From assembly GCF_000003815.2 (NCBI RefSeq), contig NC_049979.1, positions 1-25,261 on the forward strand: a stretch of DNA of 25,261 nucleotides. The letters are read 5' to 3'. The notes under the pieces are model-generated. The model saw only the letters and a program-made list of their open reading frames with translations. It searched no databases and was not told the DNA's origin. Of the stretch, positions 21,201 through 24,416 are shown piece by piece; position 1 is the stretch's first letter, and each line of letters begins with the position of its first letter. The translations under genes and the position numbers were made by a program. Origin of the DNA: Branchiostoma floridae (taxonomy: Eukaryota; Chordata; Leptocardii; Amphioxiformes; Branchiostomatidae).

Positions 21201-23406
21201 GACATTTTCAGTAATTCTTGACAAAGGTGGTAACTTTTTTTAAATTATTTTAAGTGCGGTAGAATCAGGATTTATATTCCAGAAATAGTGGTAGTGTTTA
21301 AGATATAACAAGACAGGAGAAATGCTTGACACCTAGCAAAAATACGGTAGCATTATTCAGTCTTTATCCTCAAAGGTCAAACAGAGGAAACATCTTTCTG
21401 ACAAAAAACACAGCCTACGCATCTTGAGATGAGCCTTAGCAAAATCTTTGTTTTAACCAACAAATAACAAATTTTCTTTTATCAATGAGACACACAGGCA
21501 ACAGAAGAAAAGCTTGGATTAGCTATGTTTTCCTTAGCATGAAAGGATTAAGAGTAACTTAGCTGTAGGTAGAAACAAAATACAACTGATGGGGGCTCAC
21601 CATCGTCCAGGAGATTGAGAAGATTGACTACAGCGTCCAACGCCGCGTGTCGTACAAAACATTCCTCGTCATTGGCCAGCTCCACTAACTCTGGTAATAT
21701 TGCACTCTTCGTATTTTCCAACCTAAAAAAGAAAAATATTATCAGGATCCATCTAAGGCTTCTTAAATTATGCTGTTAACAGACAGACAGACAAACGTAC
21801 TCGCTCAAAATATAACCTTCTGCCATTCTGGCGAAGGTAATAAAAGTATATGTTTAGATATTTATGTGTTGGTCAAATCCACTACATCCCTCTCTACCAA
21901 TCATCAAAAGTACTCCAAGCCAAAAGACAGTCCTGTCAGAACTATTTAGATCTATTTTATCTATTCAATTATTGGTTTGGCTGTTCAGCACGCACAGCCA
22001 GGGCTGCCCAACAAGCCTGTGGCTATTACAAAGGGCTAGCCCCACTGACAACAAAAACAGAGACAATACAAATGGAATTGAACATGTACAAGGACAGGAC
22101 ACTTATCAACAACAGTATTCTAAGTACATTCTGCTATGATGATAATCCAGAGACAAAGAAAGAACTGAAAGTTTGTAAAGCCTCCTCACCCCAAAGCTCT
22201 TGCTACACTGTCCAACTGTCGACACATGCACCCCCGCACCTCGTAGTCTATGTCTTGACAGAGGGCTGTGACCAATGGAAGAATCTCTTTCTTGATTCTG
22301 TGGGGAGACAGACAGCAAAGGGTTTAATGAATAAAAAAACATAAAAACAAGTTATAGACATATCCAAGTTCAGCAAATACACTCATTCGGCTGATTCATC
22401 TGTACTGATGACACAGTATCATCCCTGATAAAGGTGATATCTGTTACATGGTAAAATGCTTTGTTGAAAGTAAACCTCAGTACTAACAGACTCTATATAA
22501 CGCTAGTTCACCTTTATCCGCGGGGAAACCTATATCCGTTGTTTAAAAAAACAAGGTATTTAGGGATATCAAGTCGACGGACAGTAGTTTCAAAGCTACA
22601 GTATGTGAAAATTCGAAAATCTCAAGAAACTAAAGNNNNNNNNNNNNNNNNNNNNNNNNNNNNNNNNNNNNNNNNNNNNNNNNNNNNNNNNNNNNNNNNN
22701 NNNNNNNNNNNNNNNNNNNNNNNNNNNNNNNNNNNGTATCTACACACTACTTACATGTATGGTTCAAACTTGGTGGCTACCCTTCCTAGAATCTTACAGC
22801 TGGCCAGTCTGGACTGTACAGACTGGGACAACTGGCCTTTGGCAACTGCAATACCTAAAATCTGGGGATGAACAAAAAGTGACATTTTAATTCCAACTTC
22901 CTTATAAATACCCAATCTGTATCTGTACGTATATAGCCGGTATAACCGCCCTTCGGCGTAACACACCAGCTTCGCAGGCACGCGGCGTGGCAGCAGCTGG
23001 ATATATTACACTGAACGACCCATCACACCTAACTTTTGCACATCTATCTGTAAGTGTTCTTTGAAACTATCCAGAAAAGATGCCCCATCTGTGCTTGGTG
23101 ATAACATATTCCACTCTACGATTTGTACACATCAATCCTAGGTTGGTAACTCTAGTACTTGAAGGCATGACTGTTTCTAGTTCTTTTTTGAGCTGGTGTT
23201 AAATACTTATCAGTCGGTATGTTCACCAGTTGACCACCAATGTAGTAATATGTACCGTTGCTATGACCAATACTTGTTATCATCAATCATCAATTAAAAA
23301 AGAATCTGTGGAGACAATTTCTTGGCACTTACCTCTCTTTTTATGACATCTTTTGGGAGACAGCCACACACAGATAGCAGAGTCTCTAACCAGGCGTTGG
23401 ACACCA
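3200..23406 (-). CDS. PPP4R4: PPP4R4 orthologue, protein phosphatase 4 regulatory subunit 4 (whole gene model, 5' partial, 20 coding exons)
   Basis: The family is a HEAT-repeat regulatory subunit that binds the PP4 catalytic subunit PPP4C, mainly in the cytosol; it has also been named CFAP14. The model joins 23333-23406, 22755-22861, 22190-22297, 21601-21722, 19974-20096, 19280-19452, 18430-18549, 18139-18216, 17524-17607, 16650-16679, 14817-14999, 13962-14067, 11724-11871, 11313-11457, 10568-10609, 10131-10208, 9671-9761, 8627-8746, 7712-7847 and 3200-3224 on the minus strand. All introns are GT-AG and phases agree throughout, giving 696 codons and TAG. Recognisable human-like blocks (human compared from memory) include VSNAWLETLLSV, QLSQSVQSRLASCKILG, ILPELVELANDEE, HDPVANVRLKLCSLLP and LLQQLEHCVRRLL. 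Roughly 150 N-terminal residues, the start codon and the promoter lie outside the window. Two exons are less certain: the 30-nt microexon and the 8-residue last exon. Confidence 0.92.
3225..3640. other. Last-intron sequence with a small hairpin
   Basis: Unique intronic sequence. At 3390-3436 caccaaggaggtt and aacctccttggtg form a 13-bp inverted repeat with a loop of about 20 bases. No gene seen. Confidence 0.5.
3641..4031. mobile_element. Inverted-repeat element, family F, copy 1
   Basis: Ends cagggttggacaagt and acttgtccaaaccag are inverted. The interior (tgcaattcctcaatggaatt region, gttgacca..ttgat, ggtaggtcatgc, cttcacttgccctggacaat) is collinear with 13178-13922. Includes a small tandem aaataatttaaag pair at 3675-3700. 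About 390 bp, no coding capacity. Confidence 0.7.
4032..4469. other. Intronic sequence without recognised feature
   Basis: Contains no convincing open frame, terminal repeat or RNA gene that I can support. Confidence 0.5.
4470..4821. mobile_element. hAT-like non-autonomous element, family E, copy 1
   Basis: Ends cagggctctagccagc and gctggctagagctctg are inverted and flanked by the perfect 8-bp direct repeat gaccaata (4462-4469 and 4822-4829). An 8-bp duplication with ends starting CAGGG is the hAT superfamily pattern. Interior is enriched in ccgtca / tgacgg palindromes. 352 bp, no transposase. Confidence 0.8.
5167..5208. repeat. Microsatellite (CAAA)n
   Basis: About ten caaa units ending caaacgaag, followed by a short ctctctct run. 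Could be the tail of a LINE-derived insertion but no body is recognised beside it. Confidence 0.9.
5266..5834. mobile_element. Inverted-repeat element, family D, copy 1, interrupted by a family C element
   Basis: Ends aggcctagggaaaaaatgtt and aacatttttttcctaggcct are inverted. The interior (ggagtcacat, cttgtcctatctaat.aaggata, tgcacaaaatt) is collinear with 19579-19948. Family C copy 1 sits at 5560-5775 and divides it; without that insertion the element is about 350 bp, as in the second copy. Confidence 0.8.
5560..5775. mobile_element. TA-targeting MITE, family C, copy 1 (nested in D)
   Basis: Ends acgctagttcacctttatcc and ggataaaggtgaactagcgt, flanked by TA at 5558-5559 and 5776-5777. Sub-terminal palindromes around gtttgaaact. 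The empty site is visible in D copy 2: cctacctactgaccctaa, so the insertion used the TA in cctacc-TA-c.gaccc. 216 bp. Confidence 0.9.
5844..6421 (-). mobile_element. Internally deleted mariner-family transposon
   Basis: Terminal inverted repeats cgagggccgttcaagaagta (left) and its complement ending cgccccctcg-like at 6421, about 37 bp each, flanked by TA (5842-5843 and 6422-6423). 578 bp against about 1.3 kb for a full mariner. It encodes the transposase N-terminal DNA-binding domain on the minus strand and lacks the catalytic DD(D/E) region. It starts only 9 bp after the end of D copy 1. Confidence 0.88.
5939..6238 (-). pseudogene. Mariner transposase fragment, helix-turn-helix domain only
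   Basis: From the Met at 6236-6238 the frame reads about 70 residues of the mariner/Mos1-type HTH domain: CRAVIRFLYLKGRIPNETFD, then ...DDSPSYDLVKRWHCEFKHGR, and the conserved ..R.GRPSSAIDE linker. After that the frame runs into unrelated residues at the internal deletion, and no catalytic domain follows. A 14-bp repeat (ccatttcacacctg) doubles the region before the start. Likely dead, although the DNA-binding part is open. Confidence 0.85.
6424..7005. other. Non-coding stretch beside the mariner
   Basis: Open frames of 118-125 codons occur on both strands, with no recognised domain. The sequence is rich in acgt/cgta tetramers, unlike its surroundings, and may be an old repeat; I cannot place it. 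Confidence 0.4.
7008..7175. mobile_element. MITE, family A, copy 1
   Basis: Ends atctccaagcagatcctac and aggatctgcttgagat, flanked by TA (7006-7007 and 7176-7177). Core tggccaaggagtgtagtc / cttcactcctctgccagc is itself an imperfect inverted repeat and is shared by all four copies. 168 bp. Confidence 0.85.
7450..7671. mobile_element. TA-targeting MITE, family B, copy 1
   Basis: Ends ctgtaaatgc and gcatttacag, flanked by TA (7448-7449, 7672-7673). Interior built of ttaagttcgcggt-type blocks and their complements, which makes it strongly self-complementary. 222 bp. It lies 40 bp beyond the W19 donor. Confidence 0.9.
7712..7847 (-). CDS. PPP4R4: PPP4R4 exon W19 (Ser-rich tail)
   Basis: 136 nt, acceptor ttgcaccag, donor gtgagc. 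It encodes GAHNRGHRTSVGKTNSSELP, SASPKLSKHSLHSGSSENMT and SPGLT with AG left over. If the donor is not used the frame stops at once (AGG TGA), so an unspliced form would end here with ..SPGLTR. An AATAAA at 7275-7280 on the same strand could serve such a short isoform. Confidence 0.83.
7888..8060. mobile_element. MITE, family A, copy 2
   Basis: Ends atctccaagtagatcctac and gtaggatctgcttggagaat, TA on both sides. Same core as copy 1 (ctggccaaggagtg, acacactcctaggcc, cttcactcctctgccagc). It starts about 40 bp upstream, in gene order, of the W19 acceptor. Confidence 0.87.
8061..8626. other. Intron between W18 and W19, unique part
   Basis: No element ends, RNA gene or conserved exon were seen. 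The stretch near 8400-8600 is richer in G than the rest. Confidence 0.5.
8627..8746 (-). CDS. PPP4R4: PPP4R4 exon W18 (Ser/Ala-rich tail)
   Basis: 120 nt, acceptor ttaacaaacag, donor gtacaa. It encodes GGDKSKEAKAAAAKEASPTM, then PRSNSLSHVSSSNNLSPGQR. The RSNSL and NNLSPG patches resemble the serine-rich tail of vertebrate PPP4R4 (RSQSF..). RSNSL is also a plausible basophilic kinase or 14-3-3 type site; that is inference. Confidence 0.83.
8818..9034. mobile_element. MITE, family C, copy 2
   Basis: Left end ctagttcacctttatcc, interior gggatatcaagtcgatggac and its complement, right end ggatataaaggtgat. The right terminus has diverged and lost the agcgt end. Open frames on both strands are products of the palindrome, not genes. 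Confidence 0.82.
9166..9348. mobile_element. TA-targeting MITE, family B, copy 2
   Basis: Ends ctgtaaatgc and gcatttacag with TA at 9164-9165 and 9349-9350. Shares ggttttaagttcgtggtagcgccatt with copy 1. 183 bp, internally shortened. Confidence 0.88.
9671..9761 (-). CDS. PPP4R4: PPP4R4 exon W17 (basic Lys/Gly-rich)
   Basis: 91 nt, acceptor tttcccaacag, donor gtacag. It encodes EEREKKEHEQTKGKNTEKGK and GKGSKGQGRR, with one base carried on. It continues the charged helix and turns into a basic, probably disordered tail. Sequence conservation is weak here; placement rests on splice sites, phase and composition. Confidence 0.82.
9874..10088. mobile_element. MITE, family C, copy 3
   Basis: Ends acgctagttcaactttat and gataaagatgaactagcat, TA at 9872-9873 and 10089-10090. 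215 bp. It ends 42 bp from the W16 donor. Confidence 0.87.
10131..10208 (-). CDS. PPP4R4: PPP4R4 exon W16 (charged coiled-coil)
   Basis: 78 nt, phase 0 at both ends, acceptor cttgtccag, donor gtgggt. It encodes LTQRMFMEEDLMDQKKEEEE and KMLLEL, matching human ..FYEKDLLDQEKEREELLLLE. Heptad-like, Glu/Lys-rich, likely a coiled coil. Confidence 0.93.
10338..10460 (+). mobile_element. Probable retroposon 3' end
   Basis: gtgcactttgtatgtgcctt, a hairpin catcagcatcttgctgcctggtgc, then ttgcaattgaaataaagtcaaag carrying AATAAA. This has the look of a non-LTR element 3' end. No reverse transcriptase sequence and no target duplication were found. Confidence 0.3.
10568..10609 (-). CDS. PPP4R4: PPP4R4 exon W15 (42 nt)
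   Basis: 42 nt, phase 0 at both ends, acceptor gtttcttttacag, donor gtaagt. It encodes SVFELDKIQVAMET, matching human ..VLELDRMEMSMDA. It marks the change from the HEAT array to the charged segment. Confidence 0.92.
10780..11310. repeat. Tandem array of degenerate copies of the W14 exon end, donor and intron start
   Basis: The string gatgacaagtttgcaggcc, then the donor, then cttcctaatagcagcag recurs at about 10875-10920 (degenerate), 11016-11100, 11140-11220 and in the real exon at about 11289-11355. The flanking unit around gttcatttc.ggaacaaag.attcagtgttcactta is also doubled (about 10790-10869 and 10933-11013). A ctactactact microsatellite (11262-11286) separates the last copy from the exon. 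Two copies keep an intact GT donor. Confidence 0.85.
11165..11239 (-). CDS. Candidate alternative exon W14b from partial exon duplication
   Basis: 75 nt, exactly 25 codons, open in the frame set by W14 (phase 0 at both ends). A pyrimidine-rich acceptor tactttccccttttag precedes it and the same donor gtcaggcctgc as W14 follows. It would read SHGFPLLMSHPRDGPNRDVA followed by AAIRK; the last nine residues repeat the end of W14 (RDVAAAIRK). Including it would lengthen the protein by 25 residues without a frameshift. Transcription evidence is lacking, so it may be only a duplicated remnant. Confidence 0.35.
11313..11457 (-). CDS. PPP4R4: PPP4R4 exon W14
   Basis: 145 nt, acceptor gtttccag, donor gtcagg, phase 0 at the end. 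It encodes LKLCSLLPRLKTQIKLPGDR, then QLLQQLEHCVRRLLSHERDR and DVAAAIRK. It matches human KLCYLLPK.K...KIP.D..LLQQLE.CVRKLL..E.D.DV. The last 27 coding bases and the donor recur almost unchanged in a tandem array just downstream in gene order (10875-11239). Confidence 0.96.
11724..11871 (-). CDS. PPP4R4: PPP4R4 exon W13
   Basis: 148 nt, acceptor tttcccacccag, donor gtgggt. It encodes LCHSNKYQLRMLFVDVCCDV, then MELFSRRFFKEYFFEFVLNL and AHDPVANV, with AG left for a split Arg. It matches human ..RLRFLD.C......FSK.FF.KYFF......L.HDPVANVR. Strong HEAT-repeat block. Confidence 0.96.
11923..12249. mobile_element. hAT-like non-autonomous element, family E, copy 2
   Basis: Ends cagggttctagccagc and ggctggctagaacactg, flanked by a perfect 8-bp duplication atataaaa (11915-11922 and 12250-12257). 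Interior includes ccccttaaaatgcaggaaatagcatttc, present in reverse orientation in copy 3. 327 bp. Confidence 0.88.
12463..12619. mobile_element. MITE, family A, copy 3
   Basis: Ends atctccaagcagatccta and gtaggatctgcttggagat; TA on the left, degraded on the right (ca). Core blocks shared with copies 1, 2 and 4. Confidence 0.85.
12620..13087. other. Intronic sequence without recognised feature
   Basis: No exon, terminal repeat or RNA gene could be supported. Confidence 0.5.
13088..13150 (+). mobile_element. LINE-like 3' tail, copy 1
   Basis: gatgacctcaatgaaagtca, then gcaggctgatttgagttttt and an A-rich end. It matches the better preserved tail at 15381-15454. Confidence 0.5.
13178..13922. 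mobile_element. Inverted-repeat element, family F, copy 2, interrupted by a retroposon
   Basis: Ends cggggttggacaagt and acttgtcgtgccctg, flanked by ctaca (13173-13177 and 13923-13927). Left part 13178-13447 and right part 13842-13922 together match copy 1 (3641-4031). The insertion at 13448-13841 accounts for the extra length. Confidence 0.8.
13448..13841 (+). mobile_element. Retroposed insertion with poly-A tail and 16-bp target duplication
   Basis: Flanked by perfect direct repeats aagtgcggtaggtcat (13432-13447 and 13842-13857). It carries AATAAA (13813-13818) and ends in an A-rich tail, so it was copied from a polyadenylated RNA and inserted by a LINE-type machinery. The 5' part has degenerate repeats of caggga.gaaaccctagcacaaaa type and an open plus-strand frame of about 65 codons from a TGA stop to TAG with repeated SPRE(E/Q)TLA motifs. 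Source gene not recognised; 5' truncation is likely. Confidence 0.85.
13962..14067 (-). CDS. PPP4R4: PPP4R4 exon W12
   Basis: 106 nt, acceptor ctgtatacag, donor gtcaga. It encodes RVLPVKQAAGRTLCVIIRHN and RRQEHRQELICRLIE, matching human VLPVQKAASRTLC..LR.NR.QE.R.E...LIE. The last base G completes an Ala codon with the next exon. Confidence 0.95.
14131..14314. repeat. Interspersed repeat, family G, copy 1
   Basis: About 185 bp collinear with 22916-23105, from ctgtatctgtatctatata through cggtataaccgcccttcggcg and cagcttcgcaggcacgcggc to gtgcttggtgataaca. No terminal inverted repeat. GC-rich hairpin-forming core. Starts 63 bp upstream, in gene order, of the W12 acceptor. Confidence 0.8.
14336..14528. 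mobile_element. MITE, family C, copy 4
   Basis: Interior ggatattaagtcaacggacg and its complement ccgtccggcggcttaat, right end ggataaaggtgaataagcgt, TA at 14334-14335 and 14529-14530. Left end diverged (caccagctcacctttaccc). 193 bp. Confidence 0.82.
14817..14999 (-). CDS. PPP4R4: PPP4R4 exon W11
   Basis: 183 nt, phase 0 at both ends, acceptor gtccccacag, donor gtaagt. It encodes ISNHADLVQSLLTCEYLVAA through CSQWRLHLTMMQRLACVVRV to FTSDQIYSKFVPVLFQRLTLA. The motif SSDQIY..F and the preceding KWR....L match the vertebrate protein. Mid-protein HEAT repeats. Confidence 0.95.
15290..15454 (+). mobile_element. LINE-like 3' end with (CAAA) tail, copy 2
   Basis: catgacctcaatgaaaaggg, the palindrome ggcctgcaggcc, gatttgagctttcatgaata with AATAAA (15428-15433), and an acaaac tail. 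This is the typical 3' hairpin plus short tandem tail of CR1/L2-like elements. The GC-rich part before it (gagcgagctcgccggagtga) probably belongs to it. No coding part. Confidence 0.55.
15476..16231. other. Intronic stretch without supported gene
   Basis: Frames of 65-110 codons occur on both strands without domain similarity or splice context. A short self-complementary ctgtagctgttactgtaacagctgc lies at 16130-16154. Confidence 0.45.
16232..16552. mobile_element. hAT-like non-autonomous element, family E, copy 3
   Basis: Ends cagtgttctagccagcctg and gctggctagaaccctg. Opposite orientation to copy 2, with ctgaaatgctatttcctgcattttaagggg in common. No clear 8-bp duplication remains. It ends 97 bp from the microexon donor. 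321 bp. Confidence 0.82.
16650..16679 (-). CDS. PPP4R4: PPP4R4 exon W10, candidate 30-nt microexon
   Basis: 30 nt, phase 0 at both ends, encoding TMLYSTNRHQ. The acceptor tcacccctctag is good; the donor gttggt is weaker than most others in the gene. It falls in the linker between W9 and W11. Human PPP4R4, as I recall it, aligns across W9-W11 without needing these ten residues, so it may be an alternative cassette, a lineage-specific exon or chance. Skipping it keeps the frame. Confidence 0.5.
16735..16961. mobile_element. Palindromic element next to the microexon
   Basis: Arms starting gatagtagagtagac and ending gtctactctactatc-like are inverted over about 55 bp and share ctaccgacatcttgcacact. 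The centre reads ccactgaagaagctgtacat agcgaaactagtttggccga followed by aataaaagttc, a layout I associate with the 3' part of Penelope-like elements, though that is a weak match. It lies 55 bp upstream (gene order) of the 30-nt exon. Confidence 0.65.
17070..17340 (+). pseudogene. Decayed LINE reverse transcriptase C-terminus and 3' end
   Basis: A plus-strand frame reads LQYYGAQL, then a TGA where the family has Trp, then NKLPLESRSLLKLRAFKCQL and TYS stop. The pattern G..LWN.LP...R....L..FK..L is the usual end of LINE ORF2 proteins. After it comes a hairpin ggactgcctgaaaagcaggtc and aaaacaaatacag. Dead fragment. Confidence 0.72.
17524..17607 (-). CDS. PPP4R4: PPP4R4 exon W9
   Basis: 84 nt, phase 0 at both ends, acceptor cctgtttag, donor gtaagt. 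It encodes VLEGIVPHLPETLESLVKGV and GGGLSEAR, matching human VL..L..HLPE.LE plus a glycine-rich linker. The lack of any ATG explains why a plain ORF scan misses it. Confidence 0.94.
17820..17950. repeat. Small inverted-repeat element
   Basis: gtgaattaaggaatgggttc (from 17823) and gaatccattccttaattcgc (to about 17948) are inverted with two or three mismatches. About 125 bp. Single copy in the window, in the intron between W8 and W9. Confidence 0.6.
18139..18216 (-). CDS. PPP4R4: PPP4R4 exon W8
   Basis: 78 nt, phase 0 at both ends, acceptor tcttgcag, donor gtaaga. It encodes VAKLLGSHVQLIQQELVTLL followed by NDNYIQ, matching human V.KLL.S.V.LI..EL.TLLQD. A longer open frame runs past the donor but the homology stops exactly at the splice site. 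Confidence 0.95.
18430..18549 (-). CDS. PPP4R4: PPP4R4 exon W7
   Basis: 120 nt, phase 0 at both ends, acceptor cccctctag, donor gtgaga. It encodes AMVLFAGPKNFKVELYNCFV and SLCEDPHYIVRRTIACGFHE. It aligns residue by residue with human AM.VF..PKNF..ELY..F..LC.DP...VR.TIA..F.E. HEAT helix pair. Confidence 0.96.
18868..19242. mobile_element. MITE, family A, copy 4, interrupted by a family B element
   Basis: Ends atctccaggcagatttacc and ataggatctgcttggaaat. Core ctggcttcactcctctggcagcttttgata as in the other copies. Family B copy 3 (19010-19209) splits ttgatacta from tcttatgctacc, which are contiguous in copies 2 and 3. It lies 37 bp beyond the W6 donor. Confidence 0.9.
19010..19209. mobile_element. 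TA-targeting MITE, family B, copy 3 (nested in A)
   Basis: Ends ccgtaaatgcag and tgcatttacag with TA at 19008-19009 and 19210-19211; removing it restores gatacTAtcttatg of family A. Interior ttaaaaccaccgcgaaaact blocks are shared with copies 1 and 2. 200 bp. Confidence 0.93.
19280..19452 (-). CDS. PPP4R4: PPP4R4 exon W6 (proline-rich insert)
   Basis: 173 nt, acceptor catctgtag, donor gtaagt. It encodes VNVDEQQQAWLLEFYTQLCI, a proline run of five residues, and ends CAECRRNAAYNFP. The ends match human ..LEFYKKLC.. and ..RKNCAYNFP. The middle (PPPPPRTPSSICDEDRCAEC) differs from vertebrates: it is a flexible loop with three cysteines that interrupts the HEAT array. Confidence 0.95.
19579..19948. 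mobile_element. Inverted-repeat element, family D, copy 2 (empty site for C)
   Basis: Collinear with 5266-5834 minus the nested element: ggagtcacat, cttgtcctatctaatgaagg, tgcacaaaatttaagttt, gtgtcctc, ctactgaccctaatattttc, aacacaacattttttttcct. Left terminus diverged (aaggcctactgaaaaatgtt). It ends 26 bp from the W5 donor. Confidence 0.82.
19974..20096 (-). CDS. PPP4R4: PPP4R4 exon W5
   Basis: 123 nt, acceptor ctgccctccccag, donor gtacag. It encodes DTCTQTIVPLVCKFCERSME, then ADDTTLPHVAEQFGRLCHGLS. It aligns with human ..QTILPLVKSFCEKS..GKLCHGL. The N gap 20145-20259 lies in the intron just upstream in gene order. Confidence 0.95.
20145..20259. other. Assembly gap (115 N)
   Basis: Run of N inside the intron between W4 and W5. 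No coding sequence is missing, since the exon phases join across it. Confidence 1.
20426..20547. repeat. Microsatellite (GTGA)n with GA-rich end
   Basis: About 21 uninterrupted gtga units (from 20439), preceded by two imperfect ones and followed by gagggagggagagagg. The long HSLT/SLTH open frames on the minus strand come only from this repeat. Confidence 0.97.
20590..21600. other. Intron between W4 and W5, unique part
   Basis: No exon, element end or RNA gene recognised over about 1 kb. Confidence 0.5.
21601..21722 (-). CDS. PPP4R4: PPP4R4 exon W4
   Basis: 122 nt, acceptor ttttttag, donor gtgagc. It encodes LENTKSAILPELVELANDEE and CFVRHAALDAVVNLLNLLDD. The pattern LPELxELxxDE..VRxAAxxxxVNLL is the classic HEAT-repeat signature and matches the vertebrate repeat at the same place in the protein. 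Confidence 0.96.
22190..22297 (-). CDS. PPP4R4: PPP4R4 exon W3
   Basis: 108 nt, acceptor tctccccacag, donor gtgagg. It encodes IKKEILPLVTALCQDIDYEV and RGCMCRQLDSVARALG. The segment LCQD(I/V)(D/E)YEVR.CMCRQL is a hallmark of this family and forms one HEAT-like helix pair. A long plus-strand frame over the same bases is antisense shadow. Confidence 0.96.
22500..22635. mobile_element. MITE, family C, copy 5, cut by the assembly gap
   Basis: Left end acgctagttcacctttatcc after TA (22498-22499), followed by tttagggatatcaagtcgac. The right half is missing; the N run starts at 22636. The palindromic nature of this family probably caused the assembly break. Confidence 0.85.
22636..22735. other. Assembly gap (100 N)
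   Basis: Exactly 100 N, a common placeholder size, so the true length is unknown. It sits in the intron between W2 and W3. Confidence 1.
22755..22861 (-). CDS. PPP4R4: PPP4R4 exon W2
   Basis: 107 nt, acceptor ccccag, donor gtaagt. It encodes ILGIAVAKGQLSQSVQSRLA followed by SCKILGRVATKFEPY, and its last two bases (AT) make Ile with the next exon. The QLSQSVQSRL..CKILG block is near-identical to vertebrate PPP4R4. The N gap 22636-22735 ends 19 bp beyond the donor side, so the exon itself is intact. Confidence 0.95.
22916..23105. repeat. Interspersed repeat, family G, copy 2
   Basis: Same orientation as copy 1 at 14131-14314, with a small acac insertion after ggcgtaac. Shares ttgaaactatccagaaaaga and gtgcttggtgataaca. 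Function unknown; no tRNA-like box pair that I trust. Confidence 0.8.
23333..23406 (-). CDS. PPP4R4: PPP4R4 exon W1 (first visible coding exon)
   Basis: 74 nt. Two bases finish a codon started upstream, then the exon reads VSNAWLETLLSVCGCLPKDV and on to KRE, phase 0 at the donor gtaagt. The acceptor is tgtctccacag. It matches the human block VSNAWLETLLSV, which sits about 150 residues into that protein, so the start codon must lie right of the window. The helical pattern fits an early HEAT repeat. Confidence 0.93.
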
Positions 23407-23465
23407 CTGTGGAGACAAGGGCAATGCACAGCATTAAGCAACCATTTGTTTCTGTAAAGATTTCC

Positions 23466-23776
23466 CAGGGCTCGAAATTCATTTCTGGGATTAGGTGCAC
23501 TGGTGCACCCAGCTTGAAAAATAGGGTGCACCAAAAAACTTTTGGGTGCACCACTTAAATTTAAGTATAACCTAATAGCAAAACTTAGTCAAAAGCTATT
23601 AAATTCTTAAACAAGTACCATGACAGACATTTTTATTATCTTTCTAACACTTAGATGTCCAGAATATGATGTACCAATGTATACTAGTATACTTTGATAT
23701 CTTTATATACATAAACCTAAGAAAATATTTGGGTGTACAGCTGCAATTTTGGGTGCACCCAGTATTTCGAGCCCTG
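23466..23776. mobile_element. Inverted-repeat element, family H
   Basis: Ends cagggctcgaaat and atttcgagccctg, flanked by tttcc on both sides (23461-23465 and 23777-23781). Inside, gggtgcacc and its complement recur five or more times, close to both ends. 311 bp, no coding capacity. Confidence 0.8.
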
Positions 23777-23796
23777 TTTCCTCTGTAATTTATATA

Positions 23797-23996
23797 ACGC
23801 TAGTTCACCTTTATCAGTGGGGTAACCTTTATCTGGAGTATTTAGAAATATCAAGTCGACAGACGAGTGTTTCAGACTGGAATGCTATGAAAATATTGCA
23901 ATTTGAAACCAACGTCCGTCGACTAGATATCCCTAAATATCTCCTTATCAAAAACAACAGATATGGGTTACCATGTGGATAAAGGTGAACTACCAT
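23797..23996. mobile_element. MITE, family C, copy 6
   Basis: Ends acgctagttcacctttatc and ggataaaggtgaactaccat, TA at 23795-23796 and 23997-23998. Interior atatcaagtcgac and its complement. It lies 15 bp from the family H target duplication. 200 bp. Confidence 0.88.
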
Positions 23997-24176
23997 TAAT
24001 TCTGTATGCAAACATTTTCTACCTTGTTGCTAACTAATCATCACGTGTTTGTACTTGATCAAATAAAGGTTTACATTTTGTGATCTCTATGTACAAGGCT
24101 ATCAAGTAGGATTTACCAGCAGTACTTGATTACTTTACTTTCCAAAGTTTTCATTAGGACATAGTTCTGTTTCCAT

Positions 24177-24416
24177 AAGGCCACACCAATTTAATTTGTT
24201 GGTTCATGGATTTTTTAAAGTGAAAATGTAGCAAGCGGACATCGTAAATGCAACAGGCAGGGAGGAAAACTTGAATATGACTCTATTCAGGTCATAAAAC
24301 TGAGTGCACCAAGGCATGCACCTGGTCTTTTGTTTTCATGTTGTTTTTCCAGTTAAGCATATTTTTCGATTTTTTTTAAATCTGTGAACCAACATATCAA
24401 ATTTTAGTGTGGCCTA
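24177..24416. mobile_element. Inverted-repeat element, family I, copy 2
   Basis: Ends aaggccacaccaatttaatt..gttggttca and tgaaccaac..ttagtgtggcct are inverted over about 40 bp. Related at the ends to 521-959 near the other side of the window. Confidence 0.65.

Noticed and set aside
21850-22344. 164-codon plus-strand open frame
   Set aside because: It lies antisense to exon W3 and its flanking introns and shows no domain; the conserved protein is on the other strand.
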